From: Bryopsis sp. KO-2023
Lineage: Eukaryota; Chlorophyta; Ulvophyceae; Bryopsidales; Bryopsidaceae
Direction of reading: 5' to 3'
Assembly (NCBI GenBank): GCA_030272585.1
Contig: BSYQ01000010.1
Location: forward strand, 2,976,001-3,040,000
DNA: 64,000 nt
Shown: piece by piece, positions 35,816 to 48,707 of the stretch
How positions within the stretch are numbered: the first letter of the stretch is position 1
How the letters are laid out: every line of letters starts with the position of its first letter
Notes under the pieces: model-generated
What the model was told of the DNA's origin: nothing
Databases searched by the model: none
What the model saw: only the letters and a program-made list of their open reading frames with translations
Made by a program: the position numbers and the translations under genes

Positions 35816-38800
35816 ATGACGGCGGGACCTCAAGGTACTGCCACAGAAACAGTGGGCGACGCGTCGTGGACTGCTGAAGCCTCCTCGAACCCTCTGGCTC
35901 AACAACCTATCGATTTGAAACAGGCGAGGCACCATCTTTCCCACATTCTTTCTTCTCGAGAGTTGACAGACAACACAAAACGCTGATGCGGGTCGCTGCT
36001 TGATGTCAGGTTCAAGAGACAATCAAGCGAAGAATACAAGATGCTATTCTGGAGGACCCGCAATATAAATCCAAGCCCCTCACCCAGCTCAACAAGGTTG
36101 TCGGTCGCTTGCTGAGCTCGTTTTCGCCGTGTTACAAAAAGAATGTGAAGTTCCATCAGCGCAAGCTCAGTGTATTGGCAATGCAAAAACACATCCATAT
36201 TCTTGGGGTGGACCTTGCAGGAGGCTCTTTCTCAGTACAAGTTGGGGGATTATGTCGCCGCTGCCGCGGCGTTCGAAAAGCTCTTTCGCAAGGTTAAGGA
36301 CAATCACTTGACACACCCTGACATGCATGTATGCTATGCGAACCGGGCGGCGGCCTACACACAGTTGGGCTTGTTTGAGGAGGCGCTGAGGGACGCAGAA
36401 GTGTGCAAGAGGCTGGCAGAATCGGCTTTGACGAGGTAAGACACTCGTATCGTCATCAGCCTCCACTCCTTATTGTGAATCACTTTAGATTGGGTTTCCC
36501 TTTTTTGTGTGGCGATTGGCACAAGCGTAAAAGAAGTAGTACTTGTGAAAAGCATTTGTCCTTATTGTGGTTTTGCATGGATTTGAGATGAAGTCCATTG
36601 CATATTTACTTGTTCTTTTAATGCTGCAACAATTGGTGGTGACATTTACAATATAAACATCGATGTTCTTAAAATAAGTAAACCACTCGGTTTCCTAGAA
36701 ATCAGATCAATTCATAAAAGCGATTTAGAGCAATTCGATGCTTTGGCGTTAAATATTGGGTTTCCTATTGCCATTTGCCAAAAAGTGCGGTCATTACATT
36801 GGGAGACTCCAAAAGGAGAACGGCACTCTCCTCTGATTATAATTGCATGTTTGGTTGTTCAAACTTGTCTCTGTGTTGTGTGGTCATCTCCTTCACAATG
36901 CGATTCAATGTTTGTTTTGAAATTATTTGTTTGTTGTGTGGTCGGTAGGGATCATCGTGCATTATCAACATTCGCCAAATCTTTCCTGAGAAAAGGATCG
37001 GCTCTACTAGGTCTCAAGCGCCACCGTGAGGCTTCTCTTGTATTTCAGGAAGGCCTCAAAGTCGATCCGTTCAACCTGGATATAAAACAGGGGCTGGACC
37101 AGGCAACGAATGGAATGCTCAAAGACTTGTTGGAAGGTGGCCAATCCTGACCTGTGAGATACAACGAACATAGCGAATTGGTCCTGAGTGTCAAACTCAC
37201 ACCCATGAATGAATGGTTATGAAATATCGCCACTGTTTATGATGAAAAGAGACAAATCAAATATCAACAACAAAACAGAACATGAGGGAGTGACACCTAT
37301 GGAGGGGGACAGGTTTCTGAAAATGAGGGGATTGTTTCTGCAATTGTTTCTGGAAAATTTAGGAAAGGGAAGAGAAACTCTGGCATTGCCACCTGCGCTG
37401 CCTGTGGAGCAAATAAGCTATCATCCCTACTCCACACCCCTGCACAAAATCAAAGTAGAGGGTGTCTTGCCAAGCAAATTGCTTACCCCTCAGCAAGCTC
37501 AAAGAGACCATCACATACGGGACATTTATAACTACGTTACCATTCAGGTCAGCTCAAGAAAACTGAAAGACTAGTAGTAACATGAACCTCAGAATGGCGA
37601 TGTTAAACCACTGTGATAATAGCGAGTATTGATATTTACCAGTTTAGCTTTGAACTACGATCGATGACCTGAAAAATATGAGCTTCCTGAAGGCAATCTT
37701 GATATTAATTATACTACACCAATTGTGGAAATCAGGCAAGCCAGCCACACATTTGGGAAGCAGTGCAACTTGCTTTTGAAAATCAGAGTGAACAGCAGGG
37801 ACGAGTCGACTCAGACAATTCTGTTTCTTGCATGGTTTTGAAAGTTTCTGATGTTATGACCTTAGACAGATATTCGGATGCCAAAGCGACAAATAAGCTA
37901 TCTGGAGGATGCGTATCGGCATCAGAAGTTTGCGAAAGCAATACGACAAGCTGTCGCGAATATTGAGTCGAAGGATATGGAATGCCGCGTTCTTAATGTG
38001 GGGGCTGGTGCAGGACTGTACTCCTTGCTGGCTCTTGAAGCTGGTGCAGTCCACGCAACGGCTGTAGAAAGGTGATTACCAAGACATGTGGCAAAGAAGA
38101 AAAACGCCACAACCTGGCAGTGAACAGATAAATATCTTTTATGGTGTCCCAGGTGGCTCTACTTGTCTCTTGTATGTAAGGAGGTGCTCGATGCGAACAG
38201 CACCGACAAAGAAAGCTATAAGGTTGTCTACAAGCGACCGACGGACCTCGAATTGAAAACGGATGTGCCCATCTGCTGTAATCTTCTCATATGCGATATT
38301 TTGGATGAAGGTGCGTTAACAAGGGGGAAAACAGCGTCACAGAACAGCACTTAGGTAAACTATTCGAGCTCTGAGCTCCTTGAGGACAGCAGTTGAGCAT
38401 GTGAGTCGAACCTGTTGCAGGGCTACTGACGAGCGGACTCATACCTGCCGTCCGACACTTACTTGACAACATCATGATAAGCAATCCCATTGTCCTACCT
38501 GCGGCTGCGACTGTCTTCGCGCAGGCGGTCGAAATGCGCACTGGAAGTGTGTGTGGTTTGGATATGAGTGCAATAAACACTCGAAGGTGGGTAATTTCAT
38601 TGTCTGAATTCCATAGGGCCATCTTTCGCGCCCCTCAACAGTGCCGCAGAGTTCTCTGAAGCCTTTTCTTAGTGAACGTGAATGAGCGAATAAACAATAG
38701 ACCCCTGTCGATCTGACCCAATTAAAAAACTCGTCCGTAACTTGACCGACTTTGTTTGTTTGTTTGACCGACTTCCACATTTCCAATATGATGGTGCTCG

Positions 38801-41375
38801 ATGCAAGTACTCCAAGTCCGTATTTATTTCCATATTCAATCACTCCAGTGTTAAACCCATGCCTATCCTCAGTGAAAAGAAATAGAATCGAACGAAAATT
38901 ACGACCGCTCCAAAAAAGAGTTAGCTTGTACCCTGTGCAAAGAAAGGGAAAGCTGCTTTCTACCCCACTGAAACTAGACGATTTTAAATTGTTGCAACCG
39001 CCTTGGATAAAAAGAATGAATCAACTGCCCACTGAAGCCAAGAGAAGTTGTGTCACAGATGGCTCCCTTTTCATACATGCGGCGTACCCATTGCAGAGGA
39101 TAGCTTCACATGTTTGTCAAACCCAGTTGAAGTGTGGCACTTCGACCTACTCAATCCACCCGATTCTGGGAATCGCAAAACAATTGATTTCACGTTCACA
39201 CGCGATGGTATTTTCAACGGAGTGATGTTTTGGTACGAGCTGAAGCTCGGTGAGGGAATAACCCTCTCCACCGGAATGACGGCTGTCAAAGAAGGACTCA
39301 CATCGCTGCGACCCGCCGTTCAGTTCACTGCTGGGGAGATGAGAATCGACAAAGGGCTGGTCCTTCCATTGGTGTGCAGCCACAACACAGTGAGGTGAGC
39401 CGTGGTCAAAATTTTGTTTCAATTGTGCACACCCTCGAGCAATGCATTTCTGAAAGTCTAAAATGTTCCAGGATTCGCTTCGATGTTGAAGAAGCTGAGT
39501 ATCTTCACCTTGTCAAGCAAGACGCGTCCTTCCCTAGGATGCATTATTCTATCCTCTCTGATGTCAGCAGAGCAGACTCCTACGATCAGGCAATCAGAAA
39601 CGCCGTCGAAAAGCTGAAGAAGCGAGGTATGTGGAGTGACACTTGGTTATTATCATGATAGAAAGGACAACGGATGATTGGTGCTCGAAAAACTGGGTGG
39701 CACAAAAGAAGACAAGTGGAAGAAACGCACCCCTGAATACCAATTGCGTTTCAGATGGATCTGTGGAGGCTCTCGATTTGGGGGCAGGATCTGGTTTGCT
39801 GTCGCTGATGTGCGCGCGAGCGGGGGCATCAGTTGTGGGGTGCGAGGTGCATCGCACGCTCGCGGACATCGCTCGGTGGTCAGCGGCGCGAAACAAGCTA
39901 TCGTCAAAGGTCTCAGTAGTGCAGGGGGACATTGCATCTCTGCAGAGGGGCAGAGAAGTATGTCCATATGGGGTTAACTTGGTGGTGGCGGACATATTCG
40001 ACTCTGGTGAGGATTGCAGTTCTGCTTCTAAGCCTGATGAATGGGGATGATTTAAAATTCAGTGCTGGAAAGCGATGCGAATACAATTTCTTGCTGCAGG
40101 CCTGCTTGGAGGCAACTTTCTGGGATTGCTTGAAACCGCTCGGAAACGTGTTCTTCGTCCTGACGCTGTCGTCATCCCCCAGTCCGCCACGGTGTATTGC
40201 ATGGGAGTGGAGATCAAGACTCGTAGAGTTCAAGGTTTCGACTTCTCTCATATCAACAAGTACAGGTAAGTATCTCTTCGAAACTCCAGCGTTCACTGCC
40301 TTGCCCCCACAACCTTGACTCTCGTTTCAACTTCGTAGATGGGATGATAAGCACGAATCGGTCCGGTTGTCTGAATTGCCTCATCGTTCACTGACACGCC
40401 CAAAGAAAGTTTTCGACTATTCCTTTGATGGGGCGGGAAAAGCGAGAGGCAAGGAAACCATGCTGAAGCTTGATGTTGTGGATGACGGCGAACTGAATGC
40501 AGTTGCGTTTTGGTTTGATCTGAACCTCGGCGATGATATCAAGATATCTTCAGGTAAGGGTTCGCTTCTTCCTGGTGTCTGGCTTTTTTAAACCAAAATC
40601 AAGTCTCTGACGTTACGTTTTCCTCCCTCAGCTCCGAAATATGTTGGATTCGAGGAAGTCAGCGATTCTGTCGCTGATTGTGAGAGCAATAGGGAGGGGA
40701 TGGAATCACATTGTCAGTCACAGGGAGTAAACGACACCCCATCCACAAGCGATCGAAAGGAGCATCATTGGGGACAGGTATCTAGACATGGGTTTCGGAC
40801 TTTGGTGGTGGGAAAAGCAGAAAACTTATCGTGTTTTTTTGTGTCGGGGCAGGCATTGCAGTATCTGGAATCCTCGTGCGAAGTGAAAAACGGAAGGAAA
40901 GTTGGGATGCTGGCCAGAAGGAATGGAAACGCCATCTCTTTTAGGCTAAGACACGGGATTGGGGAGGCCGTCGAGCGTGCCCCCTTCAAGGCGAGATACT
41001 CCCAGTTCCATAATATTGTAGTTTCAATTGTTCCTCACAGTCTTCATGAATGCGAATTTATATGTGGTGTTTTCGTGAATGCAGATCGAGTGGGGTGGTG
41101 GGGCTTCGGTCGAAAACCCGCACTATCAGCGCGTACACTACTGCCAGCTTCTTGTGCAGGATTTCTTGGTCCGATGCAAGAGCAAGAGGTTTCCGTCTGT
41201 TCAGGAAGATATGGACATCGTGCAGAGCCACTGCGGAAGTCTGTTCCTGGACCCTGCTTCCCTGACTGACATTGGGCACGAGCTTGCGCTCCTGGAACGA
41301 TTGCACAGTGAGGGCGAACCAATTGCGGGAGTCTGCCTCGAAGGGGTCACTCAAGCAGCGTTGCAGCAGCACTGA
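35816..41375 (+). CDS. TPR protein with tandem arginine methyltransferase domains (PRMT9-like)
   Basis: Likely transfers methyl groups from S-adenosylmethionine to protein arginines. Sixteen exons: 35816-35851, 36010-36144, 36221-36435, 36949-37136, 37363-37547, 37866-38071, 38153-38310, 38421-38586, 39059-39394, 39472-39626, 39755-40006, 40100-40265, 40339-40553, 40632-40777, 40853-41017, 41085-41375; 1004 residues, all phases matching. TPR helices lie at about 58-190 (CYANRAAAYTQLGLFEEALR, FQEGLKVDP). The first SAM motif is VLNVGAGAGLYSLLALEAG (near 295), the second EALDLGAGSGLLSLMCARAG (near 598). Both halves then have a beta-barrel part, with VMFWYELKLGEGITLSTG and AVAFWFDLNLGDDIKISS. This order is that of PRMT9. 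The acidic double-E loops are altered: CDILDEGLLTSG and ADIFDSGLLGGN, Asp for the first Glu and no clear second Glu, so activity of either half is open. The first exon rests on phase only. Confidence 0.88.
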
Positions 41376-42705
41376 CTTGCAGCACTCCAGTCAAGGAATT
41401 CACTGGGATATTTCCATACACACACACAAAGCAGTTTTCCTGGGCCGACACATTAACCATCCACGTCTTATTAGAAATATGGAAGGATCCATCAATCATA
41501 CCAAAACGGGACGTGATATAGCTAGGCCATCAAAACAACCGACCAGTGGAAAGTGGGGGGAAAGTAGATAATTTTGTCCTGTGCATTGAGACTAAGGAAA
41601 GCCTTGTATCATACTGTAAAACATATCAAAACAACACCATCGGCTCCACTGGGTAGGGCTCCTGAAATTTCTCTGGCCAAGCACAGTGCATCAATCAATC
41701 AAGCACAAGTGTCATGTTGTTTGGCGAATCCCCATGAAATCAGGATTTCGAGGGTTCGTCTGCCGTTCACGAGAGGAATGTATTTTCGATCCGAAAAGTG
41801 TGGAATCCATCAAGACTGCTCAATGCACCAGTTGGCTGCCCCATATGGGCCAGTTTTCCTGCTTTGCAGTGTCAACGGGCCACAAAATGCACTATCCTTT
41901 TGAGCGAATCCAAAAGGTAGTTCCAGGGTGTTCTCTATCCTTTTTCGCTCCTTAATTTGTTTTTCTTGCTCAACAATCCGTTTTTCGTGAAAGAAAAAGC
42001 ACACACACACACATGCAAAAAAAGTGCTAGATTTCGAACAAGAAACGAACGTCTAAGTTAACACTTTTCACTTGCATTACACCGGGCAGATCCCCCCCGA
42101 AGCTTGCAACAGGATAAACAGCAAATCACATGGCAACTCCCTCACCCAAAATCCACATACCTTCTCCTCAAAAACCACCAGCAAATACAAAATTCTCTTT
42201 TTCCTCATAATTACCTTTGGACAGCCCTTTTTTTCACTCTTCTATTTATTTCACTGGTTTGGCGATGCAGGCAGCAACCCCCCAGAAAAGGATTTGGCCT
42301 TCCCTAAATGACGCGCTAGAAATAACTGAATTCTTGGATAATGGTAATTAATTTTCCCATAATTAATTCCCATACCCCCCCCCCCCTTGCCTTCCCCTTT
42401 TTCCCCCAAACACAGTATTGAAGCAATAGGATTCATCTCGGCGAGCCATTCTAACCGATTTACAACGTGATGCTACCGCACTGCAATTCCCTTCTCTAAG
42501 TGATGGCATATAAAAACCTGCAAACTTCAAAATCGCCCCATCCCCCCCCCCCCTTCATCCATGCAAAAGCGAATTCACAAAACATAGTGCAAAAAGACAT
42601 TTTCGGACCCCAAACCATCGATATGCTTCCCAGAAACCTCTCTCTATATTCGTACATCGATCCTCTCTTTCGGTTGCTATTTTTTTAGTGCCGAAGGCAA
42701 CCCAA
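41376..42705. other. Intergenic between convergent genes, no gene recognised
   Basis: Contains the 3' ends of the PRMT9-like gene and of the minus-strand membrane protein, with poly(C) runs near 42375 and 42545. No exon chain found. Confidence 0.5.
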
Positions 42706-43836
42706 TCACAACTTGATGGCTCTGCAATTCAAATCCGCATTGACCAGCCCTTTTAGGGTGAACCACATCGCTTGAGTCCCCACCACCGACACGAAAGCCA
42801 TTAAAATCCCCCTCCCATTCTTGAACGTCCGAAAATCGACGACTGGCATCCCCTTGGGCCTCTCTTTAACGAAAGTCGTTTTTGAGTTGGATTCCCAATA
42901 GTAAGCACACACACAAGGAACGAACCACCCCAACCAGAAGTGGAAAAACAGCCCCACAAGCCAGCAAGGAAAATCGTTCGGCTGCAGAGTCGGCCGTTTC
43001 ACTGGGATCCCAAACACAGCCGTCGTGAGGATGGCCCCCTCTGTCAGCCATCCTATGCGGTTGGTCGAATCCGCGATTTCAGGGTTTGCATCGCATGCAT
43101 GATCGAAATTGAACACCCACATCCAACTGAGCAACGCCCCGATCCCTTGCAAGACTGCATGCTGCTTGAAAGGGAGTCTGAAGAAGAAAGTGGCAAAAAA
43201 CAATGCGGAAATGGGGGTGTTCGATACGATACTGGACCAGATGCGACCAGAATCCCAAGAGGAGAGGGGATCTTGACTCAGAAGCACCACAGCCCCCCCC
43301 AATGGAACCGCCAGCTTGTAAAAGTGATGGATTCGGCCTCGTTTTCGAGAATAGCTGTCCCATCGATCAGTCAATTCCCTCAAATGAATCCAAGGCAGAA
43401 TCACGCCGGAGAGCAGGATCCATCCTAAGCACAGAGCCCTGCTGGTGGTGTCCATCGAACCTAGGGAGAGGATTTTGAGAACGGCCGCTGCGATGGAAAT
43501 TTTGAATCCTAGGCCGTCCAGCGTTTTGCGTTCCTCCGATATCGAGGCTTCGAATTCAGCGTCCACGGATCGATTTCTGAACTTCAGCCAGAAGTCCCAC
43601 GGAGAGGAGACGCTCAGTGTGGGCACTGTTTCTGGCACCATCCGCAGCACATCTGCGAAAGCAAACCGGGGGGGGGGGATTCCGTTAAAAACTGTGCTTT
43701 CCGGAACAAAAAAACACGATAGTTCGATGAGAAAGGAACGAATTTGCGGAACGTATCCTAGCCATCTACCAAACATTCGGCAACGGTGAAAAAAAAGCTG
43801 AAAGAGACCTTTCTCGCTGGCTTTGGTTGGCTTCAT
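42706..43836 (-). CDS. Intronless polytopic membrane protein of unknown family
   Basis: One uninterrupted frame of 376 residues from the ATG at 43836; the codon opening the longer frame at 43881 is GTG. About eight hydrophobic segments follow an N-terminal soluble part of about 110 residues, among them LGWILLSGVILPWIHL, LAVPLGGAVVLLS, ALFFATFFF, VLQGIGALLSWMWVF, WLVGLFFHFWLGWFVP and ILMAFVSVVGTQAMWFTL. The N-terminal part is basic, which could suit an organelle targeting signal, but this is not clear-cut. No catalytic motif or known family is recognised. It is unusual in lacking introns in this intron-rich region. Confidence 0.75.
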   Translation of the reverse strand: MKPTKASEKGLFQLFFHRCRMFGRWLGYVPQIRSFLIELSCFFVPESTVFNGIPPPRFAFADVLRMVPETVPTLSVSSPWDFWLKFRNRSVDAEFEASISEERKTLDGLGFKISIAAAVLKILSLGSMDTTSRALCLGWILLSGVILPWIHLRELTDRWDSYSRKRGRIHHFYKLAVPLGGAVVLLSQDPLSSWDSGRIWSSIVSNTPISALFFATFFFRLPFKQHAVLQGIGALLSWMWVFNFDHACDANPEIADSTNRIGWLTEGAILTTAVFGIPVKRPTLQPNDFPCWLVGLFFHFWLGWFVPCVCAYYWESNSKTTFVKERPKGMPVVDFRTFKNGRGILMAFVSVVGTQAMWFTLKGLVNADLNCRAIKL

Positions 43837-44319
43837 GATTTTGAGGGGGGATTCGACGGTTGAGAAAACAAAAACCCACACTGCTCAAAGTTTTGGGCGA
43901 TCCGCCCAAATCCGATACGGAGATTATTCGCTGAGCACAATTGACGGGGGTGAAATCGGAGCACGGAGGAAAAACTGTCGCGTCGCGTCGGTGACAGACG
44001 AACAGAACCCAACTGCTATGACTGATGCAAAATCTAAAAAAGAAAAAACTTTGGCAAGAGGCAGGATTTCGTTACGCCGGACCAAAATCGTATTTTGGCG
44101 GCTGGCAGCAAGCCTCCAAACTGGCCAATAATTTTTTGGATCTCGACAAAACGGAAAAAGGAAAATTTGGGGCCACCTTGGTATTTTTTTAGTTAGAACT
44201 TAATTTTTGCATTTGGTTGGGGTATGGGCCCAACGAAGTTCATGAAAAAACATACTGAATAAACATACTGTAATATTGATTGATTGATTGATAAAAACAT
44301 ACTAAAAGTTTGATCTGGC
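43837..44319. promoter_or_regulatory. Upstream region of the intronless membrane protein
   Basis: Probable promoter and 5' UTR for the minus-strand gene. No conserved element can be assigned. A GATT repeat lies near 44277. Confidence 0.3.
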
Positions 44320-45170
44320 GTGACGCCATCTGAAAAAAGATATCGACTTCTATTTTTAGGAACACCGATCAGTTTTACGATATCTTTATTACTCAGCCAG
44401 CTTGCGAATGTAAAAAATCGTACTCAACCAGTGCACTCCCAGTCAAGGTCCCCTATGGCAAAGCAGAACTAACATCCATAGAAAATTTGGGTGGTGGGAG
44501 TGCACATACAAATGCACAGCGGCATACGATTTCGCACATTGTCAGATGGTGGTATTGAAAAAGGAGGGGGGGGGCTGGGGGTGCAGAAATAGTTTCCTTT
44601 TTTGGTGATGTTTTCTCCACAGACAGAGAAGCTTTGGCTGGATTTGATAGATGCAAAAGGGAAATATTTGGACTCGTCAATTTTTGAATGAAAAAGAAAT
44701 AAAAAGGAACACCAATCATAGTCATTGGATTGATGAAGGCAGATTGCAAGAACTGGGTGACATTGAATTACTTTCATGTGGATTCAAAAAAAACAAAAAA
44801 CAGGGAGGGGGGCTTCAGCAGGGGTTGGACCCTGTCGATATCAATTGGTTAGATTTGCAATTTTTCAGGGCATTTTGGGACAGCATTTCAGAATTTGTGC
44901 CGGTTTATATATATTGTAAACAGGTTGCATCATATTTTACTGGAGCGGTACAGCATGTCACACACAACTGGAGCATCAATCACTTGATCAATAATTGCCT
45001 GTTTTTCCGGAGAGGAGGCAACCTGATTCTTCCTCCTTGTGGCTCATTCTCATTCCCCATGAACCCCCCCCCCCCCCCCCCCTGAAAATCCACCTTTCAG
45101 GTTCTTTTTAATCTCCTTCTTTTTTTTCTTTCTAGGGTCCACATATCATTACTATTCTTTTCTTTTTATT
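44320..45170 (-). repeat. Dispersed repeat family 1, full-length copy (B plus A)
   Basis: Read on the minus strand this carries part B (from the CTAGAAAG/GAACCTGAAA end) followed directly by part A. In the phosphatase region the two parts flank its last exon in A-then-B order. No terminal inverted repeats and no transposase frame. A poly(C) run of about 20 lies at 45063-45082. The remaining spacer to 45697 holds no gene I can support. Confidence 0.75.
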
Positions 45171-45697
45171 CAGTACTGGATCCCGCGCCACAAAGAGACG
45201 CACGCACACTGACTTCCTTGACGACCTCATTTTTCTTCTTACAATTAACCAATACTGTCCTCCTAACACTAACCCAGCTTCCACCGTTTCTTTCCGTGGC
45301 GCTTGCCGATATTACTAACCCAAAGAGGGGTAGTTGGACAAAAGGCTGCATAACAAAACAAAAGACCCCCCTCCTTTTTTTCTTCCCCTCAAAAAAACAA
45401 AGAAAGAAAACAAGGAAATCGGTGAAGCTTGACGAAAAGACTCACATAAATAAGAAACAGAAATGAAAAAAAAAGAAGAGTAAGACCCCCCCCCATAAAT
45501 TAACCCATATGCAAACGTGCGGCTCGTTACTTTCCACCCCCAAAATTCACCTTTCATCTATTTCCATTACCAAACGACCCCTTTTTCTTCCATTTTAAAA
45601 AAAAAAAAACTGGGTGCTCTGCTTTTCCTGCATTTTCCCTCCGTGTCTTTTGTTACAATCGTTAGTCACACTTTTTTGGGGAGGGGGCAGGATGGCC

Positions 45698-47982
45698 TCA
45701 CTCTTTCTTCTCCACATCCTCGTTTTTCTTGCCATTCTCGAGGTCCTTTTTCTCGTTCGTGTCGAGAAACCATTTCACGAAATCTTTGCAAGAAACTCCT
45801 GCAGTGCACAGTGCGCCATAGAGGGCTTGCAGTTGAGCTCGGTTCGCCTCGATGATCCAACCCTTTGAACAAAGACAAAAACGATTCGATCATGAACCAT
45901 TTCACAGGGCCAGTTGTATCATGCCTTTATGATGTGATGCCTTTATTTTTTATTTTTTTTAGGGGGGTGGATGCATTCGAAAGATCTAAAAATAAAGGAA
46001 AAGCGTAGTCAAAACTTTCAGCTCGTAAATGGCGATTGGCCGGTGTAACAAATTTCAGAAGAAAAAAAAAAACAAAAAAAACCAAACATAATTACAAGAA
46101 AAATAAATAAACAAACAAAAATATACAGATAGATGGAAGGGAATTCAAAATGATACAAGCCTTGTATGTGGATTGGATCGACTTGTGCCGAACATGGAAA
46201 CTAGGCAATGGAAGAAATAAAAAAATCAAACACCAGAAAAAAATGCTTATCGGATGCAGCCTTTGCACAACTAGCAATCGTTCTTATTAAATTTTAAGGA
46301 ATTGCTTTTTTTCGCTGGTGGCTCTTACGAAATTCTGTTGGAGGAATTCGATGATGTAGTCCAGCTTCGGTTGGTACTTAGTCAGCGTAGGCTTCATATA
46401 ATCCTTGTACAACGTCTTGGCACCCTTTTTATTGCAAAAAAAAAAAGCACAAAAACAAAAACATACACCAAATAAGTTTTATGCCATTTTCGACAATTTA
46501 GAATGTCAAAAGTTCTACCTGGATAGTCCCAAACTTTAAAAAAAAAAAAAAGTCAAAGCAAAAATCAGAAAATCATTTCAACCATGCACACACTCACCAT
46601 GAAATGTGGAAGCTGCAGCCACAAGAGGAAAGCGAGTTTCGCATGAAAGTAATACGGGAACCTGATCAAGACGACCCATAATTCAAAAAACACGCATCAA
46701 AACCCCCCACAAAACAAACGGGAAAAACTACTTACGGAAAGAAAAGCAACTCAAACATCAAAGACCAAAGGTTACACCTATTTTCACACCCTTCCAAAAA
46801 AAAACAAAAACAATACATGCCAACGCCGACGTCCCTGCTTTTCTTCCCTCACAAAAGGAAAAAAATGAAAAAATGAAAAAAAAAAATGAAATGAACTGTC
46901 CAGGAAATGAGCAATGATTAGGTGTGAGAAACCACTTTTTTTTTCTTCCCTTTTCCCTGCCAATGTTTTTACACATTTTTTCAAGCGCTCAGCGACAAAC
47001 AGCAACGTCCCGAAGGAATTTCCACTCACCATGATAATAACTTGTCAGTGGTTCCCTCCACCAAACCCAAGGCTCCGTAAATGGTCCAATAAGTTAACCA
47101 CTGAGTGTCGTCCTCATTCGTTTCCTCCGATTCGATGGCCTTGAAACTTTTGTACACTGGATACATAGTACCGACCACGTTGCTGATGCACAGAACCAAA
47201 AAAAACACCAGATTCAATTTAAAAAAAACAATATAAAAATAATAATATGAAAATAATAATAATATACATATATATATATATATATATAAACTATAAAAAC
47301 ATTAAAAAAAAAGAGTAAAAATTGGAATAGAAGCATGGATTCAAATAAAAGCACATGCACACATTCTATCATTGAGTTTCCTTATTCTATTTCTTTTTTT
47401 TCTTGGGAACTATATCCCTCCTCACGTTTGAGTATGCATCCCTTTTTTGCTTTTTATTTTTAAACGGTTGATAGTCTATTGCTGATCACTCTTTTTTTCT
47501 GCTTTTCTTTTTTTATTGTTGACCATTACTGATCATTTTTTTATTTTTTTTTGCAGGAACACCACCATCCATCCATTGCTGATGTCATGAGTTCAAATTC
47601 CATCACCACTACACCAGACGACACCGAATTCCGAACGACAGCCCACAACTCACACATTCGCTGTTTGTGTTTTTTGTTTTTTTTGTTTTTTCGTTGGTTG
47701 CCTTATTTTTTGGTTTAGATGTGCTGTACAAAGCTTCCAATAATCATATGAGTAAAAAAAAAAAAAAGTAAAGTAAAGCAGTGGATATTTTGATTTTCTA
47801 CCCACCAAGCGCCTCTTGCGAAAACTCCGGAAGACCCGGGTTGCAGGAACATTTGCATGCCAAACTGGACACCACAAATAACATAACGATTTAAAAAAAG
47901 CCATAAGTATAATAATAAAATGAAGAAATTCAAAGCAACCCCCTGCTCTGCCTGGGCCAGTTTGGAGCACAATATTGAACAT
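45698..47982 (-). CDS. REEP/HVA22 (TB2/DP1) family ER-shaping protein, 5' end unresolved
   Basis: Family members curve tubular endoplasmic reticulum through hairpin membrane segments. Supported exons: 47806-47864, 47030-47182, 46598-46661, 46329-46424, 45698-45862. The diagnostic block is [13 protein letters not shown], then [20 protein letters not shown], then [19 protein letters not shown] and [12 protein letters not shown]. The C-terminus adds a charged tail ([19 protein letters not shown]) not needed by the family. An earlier exon from 47940 upward (encoding SKLAQAEQG in the matching phase) is likely, but its start codon is not found. The ATG at 47982 is in another frame. All listed exons match in phase. 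Confidence 0.85.
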
Positions 47983-48707
47983 CCTGGTCAACTTCGTGGC
48001 TAATTGTTGAGTTCAACGCATTTACACTATGACTAATCATTTATAAGACAATACGAGATGAATGAACTGCATAACGGGCATTGATATCTGAATTATGATA
48101 TGCTATTTTTAGAGCGATGGGGCCCTGTCAAACAGTTGCACAGTTTCAGCCTTGAACATCCAGCTAACCCTGGGACAGAATTCAAAGTGCTATGTTTTTT
48201 ATAATGCTCGCCAAGACAACAGCTTATCCGACAGTGTGTAAGTGTTTCTGGAAAAAAAAAGTTTCTGGGAATTCACGGGCTTGGGACAAGCAAATCTGAC
48301 AGCCAGCGGCGGTTGAAACCAGGCCTGTGTTCACTCACAGACGAAATGCCGGGTGGAAACGCCATCCTTTCGGCTCGGTGTTGCAAAAAACGTGAAAACG
48401 TTTCCTGCTGAGACTGGACTTCACAAACCGAGCAGCACAACGGAATTCGGTTCCAGGATTTAGGCTAATTTAGACTCGTCGACTTGACAAATCAAAACGC
48501 CTCGCATGATGTGTTGTGTTGGCGCTGCTTGTGGATTCGATTTGACTTGGACAGTGGTGTTGTTGATATTATATTTTTTTTAGCTGTGTGGTTTACCAGT
48601 TTGTTTGTTTGTTGTTGTTGTTGTCTTTGTTTTCTTTGATTCTATTTTTGAAGAATCATGCAGCTGGGTGTCACGTGACACACGTGGTCGATAGTTTGCC
48701 GCGATAA
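47983..48707. other. Intergenic left of the MITE, no gene recognised
   Basis: Probably holds the start of the REEP-like gene. It contains GTTGTTGTT-type simple sequence near 48605. Confidence 0.4.

Noticed and set aside
38752..39225. 157-residue plus-strand frame inside the PRMT9-like gene
   Set aside because: It crosses an intron; the true exon starts at 39059 in another frame, giving RWLPFHT and matching phase.
47560..47640. GAGTTCAAATTCC as a tRNA T-arm
   Set aside because: The flanking stem does not pair well and no acceptor strand is found.
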